A DNA stretch of 64,000 nucleotides from Pseudomonas sp. PSKL.D1 (GTDB lineage: Bacteria; Pseudomonadota; Gammaproteobacteria; Pseudomonadales; Pseudomonadaceae), in the NCBI RefSeq assembly GCF_028898945.1, contig NZ_CP118607.1, positions 1,908,001 through 1,972,000 on the forward strand, read 5' to 3'. The position numbers and the translations under genes are program-made. Shown in pieces: positions 1 through 8,052 of the stretch. Position 1 is the stretch's first letter. The number at the start of each line of letters is the position of its first letter. Below the pieces are notes generated by a model. It had not been told where the DNA came from. It saw only the letters and a list, made by a program, of their open reading frames with translations, and did no database searches.

Positions 1-387
1 GAGTGCAAAGGCGCGTCCAAGCATTGCAGCTAGCTTGGGATGATCAATCTTGTCTAGAATCATCAGCGCTACTTCTCCCACGTTCTCGACGCCAGACTCA
101 TCAGAGCAGTTCTGATTTAGGAAATCAATACGTGTGTGGCTGGGTACCTTGTTAATCTCAGCAAGGAAGGTAATCATTTTTTTCGCAAAAAAATAGGCTG
201 AAATTTGGTTGCCAGCCTTATATAAGCTTATTGCAACATTGAGGATGGGGATGTCCTTCAGTACTCCTTCAATTCCAAGTTTGTCTTCCAAGGCAGCATC
301 GATAGCTACCTCTCCGCCATCTTTAAATATTTCTAGTGCTTGATCGCTATTCTTGATGGTGGTCACGAAGTTTCTAATTGCGCCCAT
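1..387 (-). CDS. Partial hypothetical protein cut by the left window edge
   Basis: An open frame begins at ATG 387-385 and runs 129 codons off the window edge without a stop. A GGAG ribosome site lies about six bases upstream of the ATG. The protein has a charged amphipathic start, a short hydrophobic stretch at about residues 42-59 (around DIPILNVAISLYKAG) and an aromatic-rich segment at 61-75. Base composition is clearly more AT-rich than the rest of the window, which suggests horizontal acquisition. I do not recognise a named family. The pattern loosely resembles uncharacterised accessory proteins in which an acidic N-terminus precedes a DIP-hydrophobic motif. No function is assigned; the missing C-terminus limits what can be said. 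Confidence 0.7.
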   Translation of the reverse strand, partial: MGAIRNFVTTIKNSDQALEIFKDGGEVAIDAALEDKLGIEGVLKDIPILNVAISLYKAGNQISAYFFAKKMITFLAEINKVPSHTRIDFLNQNCSDESGVENVGEVALMILDKIDHPKLAAMLGRAFAL

Positions 388-573
388 GAGGTTCTCCGCT
401 GGCAAGTCAGTCAGGGTAGTCGCGATGACGCTAATCGGCTACAGCTGGTCTTGAGGGTGTCGTCTAGCTGGTGAATGATTTCGTTGTAAAGCTTGTATTG
501 AAAATGCCGAAGACTTTACTTGCTTTGTTGTGATGGTTAAACGTTTTCATAAATGAGTGGTTTTGAAAATATT

Positions 574-602
574 TTGACACCTAATGCTTGCTTGAGTAAT
601 GT
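574..602 (+). promoter_or_regulatory. Sigma-70 promoter for the C4-like RNA
   Basis: TTGACA at 574-579 is a perfect -35 box. It is followed after exactly 17 bases by TAATGT at 597-602 as the -10 box. Predicted initiation near 608-610 falls directly before the first hairpin of the putative antisense RNA. The upstream DNA is AT-rich. Confidence 0.6.
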
Positions 603-607
603 GCGGC

Positions 608-735
608 GCCGCAGTAGATTCTGCGGTCCGGGATTGGCGTCCCGGTTTCGGAAGCGGACACGGTCGCACCTGCGATTTTCGTGTCCCGCATGGCTGCACC
701 CGTTATGGGCGGGCCGTGTGTGGGAGCCTTCGGGC
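608..735 (+). ncRNA. Probable C4-type antisense RNA leader
   Basis: A run of compact hairpins follows the promoter. CGCAG/CTGCG (610-614/621-625) comes first. A 6-bp stem CCGGGA/TCCCGG (628-633/640-645) then presents the hexaloop TTGGCG. GGACACG/CGTGTCC (656-662/680-686) follows, and last GAGCC-TTCG-GGCTC (724-737). The loop TTGGCG (634-639) is complementary to CGCCAA (757-762), and AGCGGA (653-658) to TCCGCT (773-778), both just upstream of the next gene. This repeats the layout of the phage P1/P7 c4 antisense RNA, whose two short target elements pair with sites near a downstream translation start. The DNA around 700-800 also encodes a peptide resembling the 'ash' ORFs that overlap C4 loci in enterobacterial prophages. 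The 3' end is uncertain; no covariance search was run. Confidence 0.6.
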
Positions 736-839
736 TCACCGGCCCTCCGACCGGCACGCCAACCCGCACGGTTCCGCTCACCCATATTGGCGTATGGGCG
801 CGGAGCTTTCTTTCGGAGGAAAAGCAAGGAGTCGCACCA

Positions 840-919
840 TGCCAAAGAAGATCGTTCCTGATCCACCATTCAAGCTGTTCCGCGTCTCTCCACTTGCAAG
901 GCGAGAGGTGGCCTCATGA
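840..919 (+). CDS. Very short ORF starting MPKKIVPDPP, possible leader or truncated DUF6124-like gene
   Basis: A 26-codon ORF with a strong AAGGAG ribosome site seven to eight bases upstream. Its first ten residues, MPKKIVPDPP, match the style of the small Pseudomonas DUF6124-type proteins; the gene at 47,040-47,279 begins MLRIVPDPP. The family is normally longer, so this copy is either a translated leader or an N-terminal remnant. Its TGA overlaps the ATG of the next ORF (ATGA at 916-919), which suggests translational coupling. It lies immediately downstream of the C4-like RNA and would be the regulated start. Function unknown. Confidence 0.5.
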
Positions 920-1215
920 GTCAACAAAGCGCTGTTGAAATCAGCACCCGCAAACCCCGCCCTTTGACGGGCCAATCCCATTTCGGCACGTGCCATAGTG
1001 CACACGGTCCCATGTTTTTGGTATGCGCAGGTGTCGATGGCGAGGATGCGCTGGTCTGTGCTGTGGCGGCACTTAAAGCCGCCTATGAAACCAACGCATT
1101 GGCGTTGGAGAAGGCTAAGGAGCCGATGCGTAGCTTGCTGACTGCAACGGAAAATTCGTTGGAGAAAGGGTTGGCGCTGGCAGAGGCCGTGCTCGAGGGC
1201 CTGGAGCAGGATTGA
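916..1215 (+). CDS. Small DUF3077/DUF6124-like protein of unknown function
   Basis: A 99-residue protein whose start overlaps the stop of the preceding short ORF; GAGG lies seven bases before the ATG. After a basic, poorly conserved N-terminus the core reads as 'PMFLVCAGVDGEDALVCAV' (about residues 32-50), followed by long amphipathic helices to the C-terminus. This 'F.V..G...EDAL..A' pattern with a following helical bundle is typical of the small Pseudomonas DUF3077/DUF6124 families, many copies of which occur per genome with no known role. It has no signal peptide or membrane segment. With the C4-like leader it appears to form a post-transcriptionally regulated unit. Confidence 0.65.
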   Translation: MSQQSAVEISTRKPRPLTGQSHFGTCHSAHGPMFLVCAGVDGEDALVCAVAALKAAYETNALALEKAKEPMRSLLTATENSLEKGLALAEAVLEGLEQD

Positions 1216-1269
1216 GCCGCAGACGCGGCCTGTTTGATGTGGCAGAGGTCGGAATTGCCGGGGCTGCGT

Positions 1270-1341
1270 TGCAGCCCATCGCGGATAAATCCGCTCCTAC
1301 AGGGGGGCGCGTCTGTAGGAGCGGATTTATCCGCGATGGGG
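1270..1341. repeat. REP pair (BIME)
   Basis: Two inverted REP units, CGCGGATAAATCCGCTCC and its complement, are separated by a short GC-rich spacer. The pair lies between the DUF3077-like gene and the convergent arsB-type gene and could act as a transcription barrier. It belongs to the same family as the copies near 12,000, 47,000, 48,000/49,500, 54,900, 60,170 and 62,610. Confidence 0.85.
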
Positions 1342-1359
1342 CCGACCCAGGAGAACGCT

Positions 1360-2643
1360 TCAGAAGCTTAACCGCACGGCCAACGCCGCCAACGTCACCA
1401 GCAACACCGGCACGGTCAGCAGCACCCCGACCTTGAAGTAATACCCCCAGCCAATCACCACCCCCTTGCGTGCCAGCACGTGCAACCACAACAAAGTCGC
1501 CAGGCTGCCAATCGGGGTGATCTTCGGCCCCAGGTCGCAACCAATGACATTGGCGTAGATCATCGCTTCGCGCACCACCCCTTGGGCATCCGAGGCATGG
1601 ATAGACAATGCCCCGATCAGCACGCTGGGCAGGTTGTTCATCACCGACGAAAGCAGCGCAGCAATCAACCCCGTGCCCAATGAAGCGGCCCACAGCCCGT
1701 GCCCGGCCAGCCAGTCAAGCGCGCCGGTGAGCGAGTCGGTCAGGCCTGCATTACGCAGCCCATACACCACCAGGTACATACCCAGCGAAAACACCACGAT
1801 CTGCCAAGGTGCCTCGCGCAACACGCGGCGGGTGGAGATGACATGGCCACGGGCAGCCACAGCGAACAGCACGGCGGCGCAGGCCGAGGCCACGGCGCTG
1901 ACCGGGATGCCCAAAGGCTCAAGCACGAACAGGCTGGCCAGCAACGCCACCAGCACCACCCAGCCAACGCGGAAAGTGGCGCGGTCACGCACGGCCATGG
2001 CGGGCAGCTTGAGCTCATCAAGGGCATATCGCTGCGGGATGTCACGGCGAAAATACAGCCACAGCACCAACAGCGTGGCGGCCACCGCCACCAGGTTGAC
2101 CGGCACCATCACGGCCGCGTAGTCGTTGAAACCCAGCCCGAAGTAGTCCGCCGAAACAATGTTCACCAGGTTCGACACCACCAGCGGCAAGCTGGCGGTA
2201 TCGGCAATAAAGCCAGCACCCATGACGAACGCCAGCGTCGCGGCCGGGGAAAAACGCAGCGCCAGCAGCATCGACATGACGATCGGGGTAAGGATCAACG
2301 CCGCGCCATCATTGGCGAACAACGCCGAAACGGCCGCCCCCAGCAACACCATGAAGGCAAACAACCGTTGGCCACTGCCACGCGCCCAGCGCGCCACATG
2401 CAGCGCCGCCCACTCGAAAAAACCGGCCTCGTCGAGCAGCAGGCTGATGATGATTAGCGCAATGAACGTGGCAGTGGCGTTCCAGATGATCGCCCAGACG
2501 GTGGGGATGTCATGTAGCGAAACCACGCCGAACACCAGCGCCAGCACGGCACCGAGCGTGGCGCTCCAGCCTACACCGAGGCCTTTGGGTTGCCAGATGA
2601 CCAGAGTGAGCGTGAGCAGGAAGATCAGGGCCGCTGGGAGCAT
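1360..2643 (-). CDS. ArsB/SLC13-type inner-membrane anion permease
   Basis: About 427 residues, almost entirely hydrophobic with roughly 11-12 membrane segments. The two half-repeats of the ArsB/NhaD ion-transporter superfamily are visible. The first has an [10 protein letters not shown] motif (about residues 110-120); the second has [15 protein letters not shown] followed by a [19 protein letters not shown] motif. Known ArsB proteins extrude arsenite (and antimonite) by proton exchange or with ArsA. The start at 2643 (MLPAAL) is preferred over an upstream ATG six codons earlier. No arsR, arsC or arsH lies nearby; the gene follows the RES-Xre pair by only 21 bases and may be cotranscribed with it. 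The substrate is therefore inferred from family only. Confidence 0.85.
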   Translation of the reverse strand: MLPAALIFLLTLTLVIWQPKGLGVGWSATLGAVLALVFGVVSLHDIPTVWAIIWNATATFIALIIISLLLDEAGFFEWAALHVARWARGSGQRLFAFMVLLGAAVSALFANDGAALILTPIVMSMLLALRFSPAATLAFVMGAGFIADTASLPLVVSNLVNIVSADYFGLGFNDYAAVMVPVNLVAVAATLLVLWLYFRRDIPQRYALDELKLPAMAVRDRATFRVGWVVLVALLASLFVLEPLGIPVSAVASACAAVLFAVAARGHVISTRRVLREAPWQIVVFSLGMYLVVYGLRNAGLTDSLTGALDWLAGHGLWAASLGTGLIAALLSSVMNNLPSVLIGALSIHASDAQGVVREAMIYANVIGCDLGPKITPIGSLATLLWLHVLARKGVVIGWGYYFKVGVLLTVPVLLVTLAALAVRLSF

Positions 2644-2664
2644 TATGGGCAGGCATTCCAAGGT

Positions 2665-3135
2665 TTATCGTGTGCCGACGTCGAACATGCGCGCGTCGTA
2701 CATGAAGTCGTAAATTTCAACCACCTTGACCTGCTTTACCGCCGGGTGGTCCGGGTTGATCACGATGTTGCGTTCCAGCGGCAGGATGGCGGAGGGGATG
2801 ATAAGCCCGAGGTGGCTGTTCGACTTCAGCCAGGCGGTACCGAATGCCATGCTCGGCCGGTCCGCCGGCAAGCTGGCCCAGCCTTCTGGCAGGTCGATTG
2901 CTTCGATGTGCTGATACAGCGAGGCGTCGTTCGGTAGCTCGAAACAGGTGATCTTCAAGGGGAAGGTCGGTTGCCCAACTGCATGCACGAAGGTTTCCAG
3001 GCAACAGATGGCGGGCGTCAAGCCCATGTACACGGCAGGTACATCCTGGTCGTTCCATCGGCCGCCTTCGATGGCTGCGCCCTTGCCAGTCAAATCGGTG
3101 GCTCGCTTTTCCTTTGCTATGCGCCACGCTCGCAT
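2665..3135 (-). CDS. RES-domain toxin (NAD+-degrading)
   Basis: 156 residues forming a complete RES domain. The family residues are visible: Arg in GGRWN, Tyr in VYMG, Glu in CCLETF and Ser in IIPSAILP followed by NIVINPDHP. RES toxins fold like ADP-ribosyltransferases and deplete NAD+ in the cell; the characterised set includes a P. putida member whose complex with Xre has been solved. The ATG at 3135-3133 overlaps the antitoxin stop, so the pair is translationally coupled. The gene order, antitoxin then toxin, is the usual one. Confidence 0.9.
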   Translation of the reverse strand: MRAWRIAKEKRATDLTGKGAAIEGGRWNDQDVPAVYMGLTPAICCLETFVHAVGQPTFPLKITCFELPNDASLYQHIEAIDLPEGWASLPADRPSMAFGTAWLKSNSHLGLIIPSAILPLERNIVINPDHPAVKQVKVVEIYDFMYDARMFDVGTR

Positions 3136-3611
3136 CAGGCAACCCCGCCCCATTCCAACGCCTGCAGCACCCGGCGCACCTGTTTGGCACCGATTTCGGT
3201 TTCGCAGAGCAGGATCGGTGTGTCGCCGCCGAGCGCCTTGTTGGGGGCCGACATCCATTGCGCGGCAGCATCCCGGCTTTCGAATACCTCTTCAGCCTGG
3301 TGGGAGACCGAAGCAATGCGGTCCAGGCGTTCGGAGGCCACGGTGTCGAGCACTTCATGGTCCCGCACACGCCGCTCCAGAGTAGAGATGGAGGCGTTCA
3401 GCAGCAGTGCCAGGCTGAGCTCTTCAAGATTGAAGGTGTAGCGCACAGCGCGGAACAACTGGGCGGAGAAACCAATCTTGATCTGCACCAGCCGCTCAGA
3501 TTCGTTAAGGGCATGACGGCTTGCACTGAATGCCCAGAATTCGTTTACGGCTGCACAGCGCGGGTCATCTTTCTTCGTTTGCTGGCGCCGCTGGACTGTT
3601 GATGGTGTCAT
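3135..3611 (-). CDS. Xre/MbcA/ParS-type antitoxin of the RES toxin
   Basis: 158 residues. The N-terminal half carries the Xre-like DNA-binding region (about residues 30-95, with 'LNASISTLERRV'). The C-terminal half is the DUF2384 toxin-binding domain, ending in an alpha-helical tail that in known RES-Xre structures plugs the toxin active site. The start at 3611 is chosen because GGAGG lies four bases upstream; in-frame ATGs further up fall in the promoter. A perfect inverted repeat directly upstream is the likely autoregulatory operator. Neighbours: the toxin gene overlaps its stop, and an ArsB-type permease follows. Confidence 0.88.
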   Translation of the reverse strand: MTPSTVQRRQQTKKDDPRCAAVNEFWAFSASRHALNESERLVQIKIGFSAQLFRAVRYTFNLEELSLALLLNASISTLERRVRDHEVLDTVASERLDRIASVSHQAEEVFESRDAAAQWMSAPNKALGGDTPILLCETEIGAKQVRRVLQALEWGGVA

Positions 3612-3621
3612 CGTGCCTCCG

Positions 3622-3657
3622 TCATTTGATGGGATTGCATGCGTCAAATGAAGTATA
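3622..3657 (-). promoter_or_regulatory. Promoter and operator of the Xre-RES operon
   Basis: TCATTTGA (3622-3629) and TCAAATGA (3644-3651) form a perfect 8-bp inverted repeat with a 14-bp spacer. Read on the minus strand, TATACT (3657-3652) is a plausible -10 box directly abutting the repeat, with TGTCAT about 18 bases further up as a weak -35. An Xre dimer bound to the repeat would cover the start of transcription. A third imperfect copy, GGCAAATGAC, lies at about 3671-3680. Confidence 0.6.
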
Positions 3658-3735
3658 GGCATGATCCACAGGCAAATGACACTACCGCCTGGCATTCCAG
3701 CAAAGTTCCGTTACAAACATGTAAAGTTCGTAAAT

Positions 3736-3763
3736 AAGATTTAAACTCAATTGAGAATCACTA
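3736..3763 (+). promoter_or_regulatory. Probable Fur box upstream of the TonB-dependent receptor
   Basis: An AT-rich stretch with the palindrome CTCAATTGAG followed by AATCACTAT resembles Pseudomonas Fur sites (TTGAGAATCA-type half sites). Its position about 115-140 bases before the receptor start, together with the iron-uptake role of the gene, supports iron repression. Confidence 0.5.
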
Positions 3764-3876
3764 TATTCACCATCCCTGTTGGCCCCCGAATACGGTTTCG
3801 AGGCCGGTGGGCGAGGGCTCCCGGTTTCGTGGCCGGGGCGCGCCTTTTTGCTCATCAATCGCAGGGAGATGTACCG

Positions 3877-6117
3877 ATGCAGTCCAGAACTTCACCTAAC
3901 AGCCTGGCCTTGGCCTTCGTGGCATTGGCAACGCCGGCCATGGCGGCAACGGCCGCCGAGCCCCAGGCACAAAATGCCGGTGAAGTGCTGGAAGTGCCAG
4001 TGGCCGAAAACGCGCTGGTGATCCAGGACACCCTGGTCACCGCCGAGCGCGAGGCGCGTCAGGCGCTGGGCTCGTCGATCATCACCGAAGAAGACATCAA
4101 GCGCCACCCGCCGGCCAACGACCTGTCCGAACTCATCCGCCGCGAGCCGGGCGTTAACCTTACCGGCAACAGTGCCAGCGGCGCGCGCGGCAACAACCGG
4201 CAGATCGACCTGCGCGGCATGGGCCCGGAAAACACCCTGATTTTGATCGACGGCAAACCCTCCAGCGCCCGCAACGCCGTGCGTTATGGCTGGAACGGTG
4301 ACCGCGACACCCGCGGCGAAACCAACTGGGTACCGGCCGAGGCGGTCGAGCGCATCGAGATTCTGCGCGGCCCGGCGGCAGCGCGGTATGGCTCCGGCGC
4401 CATGGGCGGGGTGGTCAACATCATCACCAAACGCCCTACCGACGAATTCAAGGGTAACGTCACCCTTTATACCCAGATGCCCGAAGACAGCGCCGAAGGT
4501 GCCAGCCGCCGCGCCAACTTCAACCTCAGCGGCGGGCTTACCGAAAACCTTGGGTTCCGCCTGTTCGGTGGCCTGGCCAAGACCGACGCGGACGACCTGG
4601 ACATCAACGCCGACCACGCCAACAGCGCCCTGGTTGCGGGCCGTGAGGGCGTGCGCAACAAAGACATCAACGGCCTGTTGAGCTGGAAACTCAACGACGA
4701 GCACCGCCTTGAAGCCAGCGCTGGCTACAGCCGCCAGGGCAACATCTATGCCGGCGACACCATGAACAGCAACGGTGGCAGCAACGTCGACCTGATCTCC
4801 AGCCTGTACGGCCACGAGACCAACGTGATGCAGCGCAACACCTACGACCTGACCCACCTGGGCGACTTCACCTGGGGCACCAGCAAAACCAGCCTGGGCT
4901 ATGAGTATGTGCGCAACTGGCGCCTGAACGAAGGCCTGGCCGGTGGGCCGGAAGGGGCCATCAACGATTCCGGCGCGGCCATGTCGCGCCTGCGCAACAC
5001 CCGCCTGAGCAGCGAGCTGAACCTGCCGTTCGCCATGGGCAGCACCGAGCACGTGCTGACCCTCGGTGGCGAGTATCTGTATGAATCGCTGAACGACCAA
5101 GGCTCGTTCCGCCCGCAAAGCTTTGACCCGAGCGGTTCGGGCAGCGATGTGATCAGTGGCTTCGACCGCAGCAACTCGAAGATGACCGCCAAGAGCTACG
5201 CATTGTTCGTCGAGGACAACATCATCATCGGCGACACCACCGTGACCCCGGGCCTGCGATTCGACCACCACGAAAAGTTCGGCGACAACTTCAGCCCCAG
5301 CCTCAACCTGTCGCACAAGCTCACCGATGAGTGGACCGTCAAAGGCGGTATCGCTCGCGCCTACAAAACGCCGAACCTGTACCAGTCCAACCCCAACTAC
5401 CTGCTGTACAGCCGTGGCAACGGTTGCAGCGTGGAGCAGACCAACTCGGGTGGCTGCTACCTGCAGGGCAACGCCGACCTCAAGCCTGAAATCAGCGTCA
5501 ACAAGGAAATCGGCCTGCAGTACGACCGCGGCACCTGGCGTACCAGCGCCACCTACTTCCGTAACGACTACAAGAACAAGATCATCGGCGGCACCGACGT
5601 GCTCTACGCCATCAACAGCGGCCGCCGCGTGACCGAGTGGGAAAACGCCGGCAAGGCGCGGGTTGAAGGCATCGAAGGCAACCTGTTCGTTGAACTGACC
5701 CCGACCCTGGACTGGAACACCAACCTGACCTGGATGCTGGACAACGACAACCGCGAAACCGGTGAGCCGCTGTCGGTGATCCCGGAGTACACCGTCAACT
5801 CCACCCTCGACTGGCGTGCTACCGACAAGCTGTCGTTCCAGGTGGCCGGCACCTATTACGGCAAGCAGAAGTCGCCGACCTACAACTACCGCACCCAGGA
5901 AAGCTACGACGAAGTGGCCCAGCAGGACGTCGAGGCCTATGGCCTGGTGGACGTAAGTACCGGGTACAAGTTCAACGCCAACTATGACGTGCGCGTTGGG
6001 GTGAACAACGTGTTCGACAAGCAGATCTACCGGGGCGGCAATGCCAGCAGCTCGGGGGCCAACACCTATAACCAGCCAGGGCGGGCGGTGTTTGCGTCGC
6101 TGAACATTTCCTTCTGA
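3877..6117 (+). CDS. TonB-dependent ferric-siderophore receptor, FepA/PfeA/PirA type
   Basis: 746 residues from ATG 3877, preceded by GGGAG. An N-terminal signal peptide ends near ATAAEP. A TonB-box-like DTLVTA segment is followed by the plug domain with the family signature 'PGVNLTGNS.SG.RGNNRQID.RGMGPENTLILIDGKP' (described, not continuous), very close to E. coli FepA, then 'RGPAAARYG.GAMGGVVNIITKRPT'. A 22-strand barrel follows and ends in the terminal aromatic FASLNISF. FepA-type receptors import ferric enterobactin and related catecholates across the outer membrane. The longer in-frame extension from 3751 overlaps the Fur-like site and is rejected as start. Three inner-membrane genes follow and may form one iron-regulated unit. 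The exact siderophore cannot be told from sequence. Confidence 0.93.
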   Translation: MQSRTSPNSLALAFVALATPAMAATAAEPQAQNAGEVLEVPVAENALVIQDTLVTAEREARQALGSSIITEEDIKRHPPANDLSELIRREPGVNLTGNSASGARGNNRQIDLRGMGPENTLILIDGKPSSARNAVRYGWNGDRDTRGETNWVPAEAVERIEILRGPAAARYGSGAMGGVVNIITKRPTDEFKGNVTLYTQMPEDSAEGASRRANFNLSGGLTENLGFRLFGGLAKTDADDLDINADHANSALVAGREGVRNKDINGLLSWKLNDEHRLEASAGYSRQGNIYAGDTMNSNGGSNVDLISSLYGHETNVMQRNTYDLTHLGDFTWGTSKTSLGYEYVRNWRLNEGLAGGPEGAINDSGAAMSRLRNTRLSSELNLPFAMGSTEHVLTLGGEYLYESLNDQGSFRPQSFDPSGSGSDVISGFDRSNSKMTAKSYALFVEDNIIIGDTTVTPGLRFDHHEKFGDNFSPSLNLSHKLTDEWTVKGGIARAYKTPNLYQSNPNYLLYSRGNGCSVEQTNSGGCYLQGNADLKPEISVNKEIGLQYDRGTWRTSATYFRNDYKNKIIGGTDVLYAINSGRRVTEWENAGKARVEGIEGNLFVELTPTLDWNTNLTWMLDNDNRETGEPLSVIPEYTVNSTLDWRATDKLSFQVAGTYYGKQKSPTYNYRTQESYDEVAQQDVEAYGLVDVSTGYKFNANYDVRVGVNNVFDKQIYRGGNASSSGANTYNQPGRAVFASLNISF

Positions 6118-6138
6118 TAACCGGGGGCGGTGCGGCGC

Positions 6139-6219
6139 CCCGATAAGCCCGCTCCTGCAGGTACAACGCGGTCCCCCGGGGCCGCGCGGTACGTGTGGGA
6201 GCGGGCTTGCCCGCGAATG
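6139..6219. repeat. REP-type inverted repeat
   Basis: AAGCCCGCTCCTGCAGG and TGTGGGAGCGGGCTTGCCCGCGAA face each other around a GC-rich centre (CGGTCCCCCGGGGCCGCG). It is a P. putida-type BIME between the receptor and the DUF3649 gene and may attenuate transcription between them. Confidence 0.75.
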
Positions 6220-6247
6220 GCTTCACAGATTTCTTCAAGGAAACCTC

Positions 6248-6535
6248 ATGCCCAGATCCCCCGCCTGGCTGCAAATCCTTTCCCGCTGCGCCGCCGCGCT
6301 GTTCGGCGGCTACGCATTTTCCTACGCCGCCACCGCCTGCCTCGCACGGCTGTTGCCCGTATCACCCGCCGATGCAGTGATCATCTCGACCTTGCTTGCA
6401 TTCATCTTCTACACCATTGCCATCCTCTGGGCCTTCGCCAGCCGTGACGCCTTGCGCGCCTGGGCACCCGTGGCCGTCGCGGCACCCTTGATGCTGGTCG
6501 GTTTCTGGCCCCAGGCCCTGGAGTGGCTGGCATGA
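6248..6535 (+). CDS. DUF3649 membrane protein, iron-uptake associated
   Basis: 95 residues with three predicted membrane helices (about 12-32, 40-60 and 68-88). Its composition matches the DUF3649 family, which in proteobacteria sits beside TonB-dependent receptors and PepSY membrane proteins. AAGGAAACCTC precedes the ATG. Its stop overlaps the start of the PepSY gene (ATGA at 6532-6535), so the two are translationally coupled. A role in iron or siderophore handling at the inner membrane is inferred from context. Confidence 0.8.
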   Translation: MPRSPAWLQILSRCAAALFGGYAFSYAATACLARLLPVSPADAVIISTLLAFIFYTIAILWAFASRDALRAWAPVAVAAPLMLVGFWPQALEWLA

Positions 6536-8052
6536 AAAACACCTTCACCCAATCGATGGCCTGGCTGCACACCTGGGCCGGGCTGATCTTCGGCTGGTTG
6601 CTGTTTGCCATCTTCGTCACCGGCACCCTGGCGGTGTTCGACAAAGAGCTCAACCACTGGATGCAGCCGGAAATCCCCGCCAGCGAAATATCCCAGGCCG
6701 ATGCGGCGGGGCGTGCCATCGCCTACCTGCAAAGCCACGAGCCGCAGGCCGGCAACTGGCGCGTGAACCTGCCCACCGAGCGCTCGCCGGGCTTGCAGGT
6801 GGGCACCGGTGACCGCCGTGGCGGCAGTAGCGTACAGCTCGACCCGCAAACCGGTGAGGTGGTTGAAGTGCGCGACAGCGTGGGCGGTAACTTCTTCTTC
6901 CGCTTCCACTTCACCCTGGACTTGCCGCGCAACTGGGGCATCTTCGTGGTGGGTGCGTTGGCGCTGGTGATGCTGGCCGCGCTGGTGACTGGCATCGTGA
7001 TCCACAAGAAGATCTTCAAGGAGTTCTTCACCTTCCGCCCGAACAAGGGCCAGCGCTCGTGGCTGGATTTTCACAACGCCAGCGCCGTGCTGTTGCTGCC
7101 GTTCCACCTGATGATCACCTACACCGGGCTGGTGATCTTCATGCTCATCTATATACCGGCGGGGGTCGACGCGCTGTTTGCCGGCGACAACCGTGCCTAC
7201 TTCCAGGCCCAGGGCAGTGCACGGCTGGAGCAGCCGCGCGGCCTCACGAAGCAGCCGGGCGAACTGGTCGACGTGGTGCCGCTGCTGGCCCAGGCCGAAG
7301 CGCGGCTGGGGCCGATTGCCGGGTTCAACGTCAGCCATCCCAATACCGCCGGTGCCCGCATCGAAATTCGCCCGGAGTTGGGTAACCGCATCGCCTTGTC
7401 CAAAGGGCAGGCGATGGTGTTTGACGGCGTCAGCGGCGAACTGCTCAGCGATGTGACAGAGTGGCGGGCAGCACCATTGACCCAGCGGGTGATGGTGGGG
7501 CTGCATTTTGCCCAGTTCGGCGGCTACCCGATGCGTTGGCTGTACTTCATTTGCGGGGTGGTCAGCTGCGTGATGATCGCCAGCGGCCTGGTGCTGTTCT
7601 GCGTGAAGCGTGGGCGCAAGTACGCCACGGCCACGGCCGATGCGTCGGCACGCCGTTGGTACCGCGTGGCCGAAGTGTGCAATGTGGGCTTTATTGCCGG
7701 GCTGTTGCTTGCTTGCGTGGGGTTGTTGTGGGCCAGCCGCCTGTTGCCGGTTGAACTCGCACACCGGGAGGCGTGGGAGGTGCGGGCGTTCTTTGGGATG
7801 TGGCTGCTGGCGCTGCTGCATGCGGGCATCCGGCCGGCGCGGCGGGCGTGGGTCGAGCAACTGGGGCTGACCACGTTGCTGTGCCTTGGCCTGGCGCTGT
7901 TCGGCGGGCTGGACGATGCCCTGCGCCTGGGCGTGGCGGCGTGCGGCGGGGTGCTGGGCCTGTTGTTTGGCCTGGCCGCCGTGCGGGTTCACCGCGCCGT
8001 TGCGGCGGCGCCGAGGGGCCGGGCCAAGCCGGGCGTGGAGGCACGCGCATGA
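6532..8052 (+). CDS. PepSY-associated transmembrane protein (PiuB-like)
   Basis: 506 residues. The N-terminus is the PepSY_TM start: 'MAWLHTWAGLIFGWLLFAIFVTGTLAVFDKEL' features (helix 1 at about residues 15-40). Further helices lie near 140-160, 185-210, 335-360 and 385-510. Two periplasmic PepSY-like regions lie between them. Family members (PiuB, FpvG-like reductases) are inner-membrane proteins linked to ferric-siderophore reduction or iron release. Overlaps at both ends (ATGA with the gene before and after) indicate one operon DUF3649-PepSY-DUF3325 behind the receptor. Confidence 0.88.
   Translation: MKNTFTQSMAWLHTWAGLIFGWLLFAIFVTGTLAVFDKELNHWMQPEIPASEISQADAAGRAIAYLQSHEPQAGNWRVNLPTERSPGLQVGTGDRRGGSSVQLDPQTGEVVEVRDSVGGNFFFRFHFTLDLPRNWGIFVVGALALVMLAALVTGIVIHKKIFKEFFTFRPNKGQRSWLDFHNASAVLLLPFHLMITYTGLVIFMLIYIPAGVDALFAGDNRAYFQAQGSARLEQPRGLTKQPGELVDVVPLLAQAEARLGPIAGFNVSHPNTAGARIEIRPELGNRIALSKGQAMVFDGVSGELLSDVTEWRAAPLTQRVMVGLHFAQFGGYPMRWLYFICGVVSCVMIASGLVLFCVKRGRKYATATADASARRWYRVAEVCNVGFIAGLLLACVGLLWASRLLPVELAHREAWEVRAFFGMWLLALLHAGIRPARRAWVEQLGLTTLLCLGLALFGGLDDALRLGVAACGGVLGLLFGLAAVRVHRAVAAAPRGRAKPGVEARA

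Noticed and set aside
681..938. ORF overlapping the C4-like region with 'ash'-like peptide (VMGGPCVGAFGLTG...)
   Set aside because: The peptide resemblance follows from the conserved RNA element; there is no ribosome site and it overlaps the better-supported ORFs at 840 and 916. Kept only as evidence for the C4 locus.
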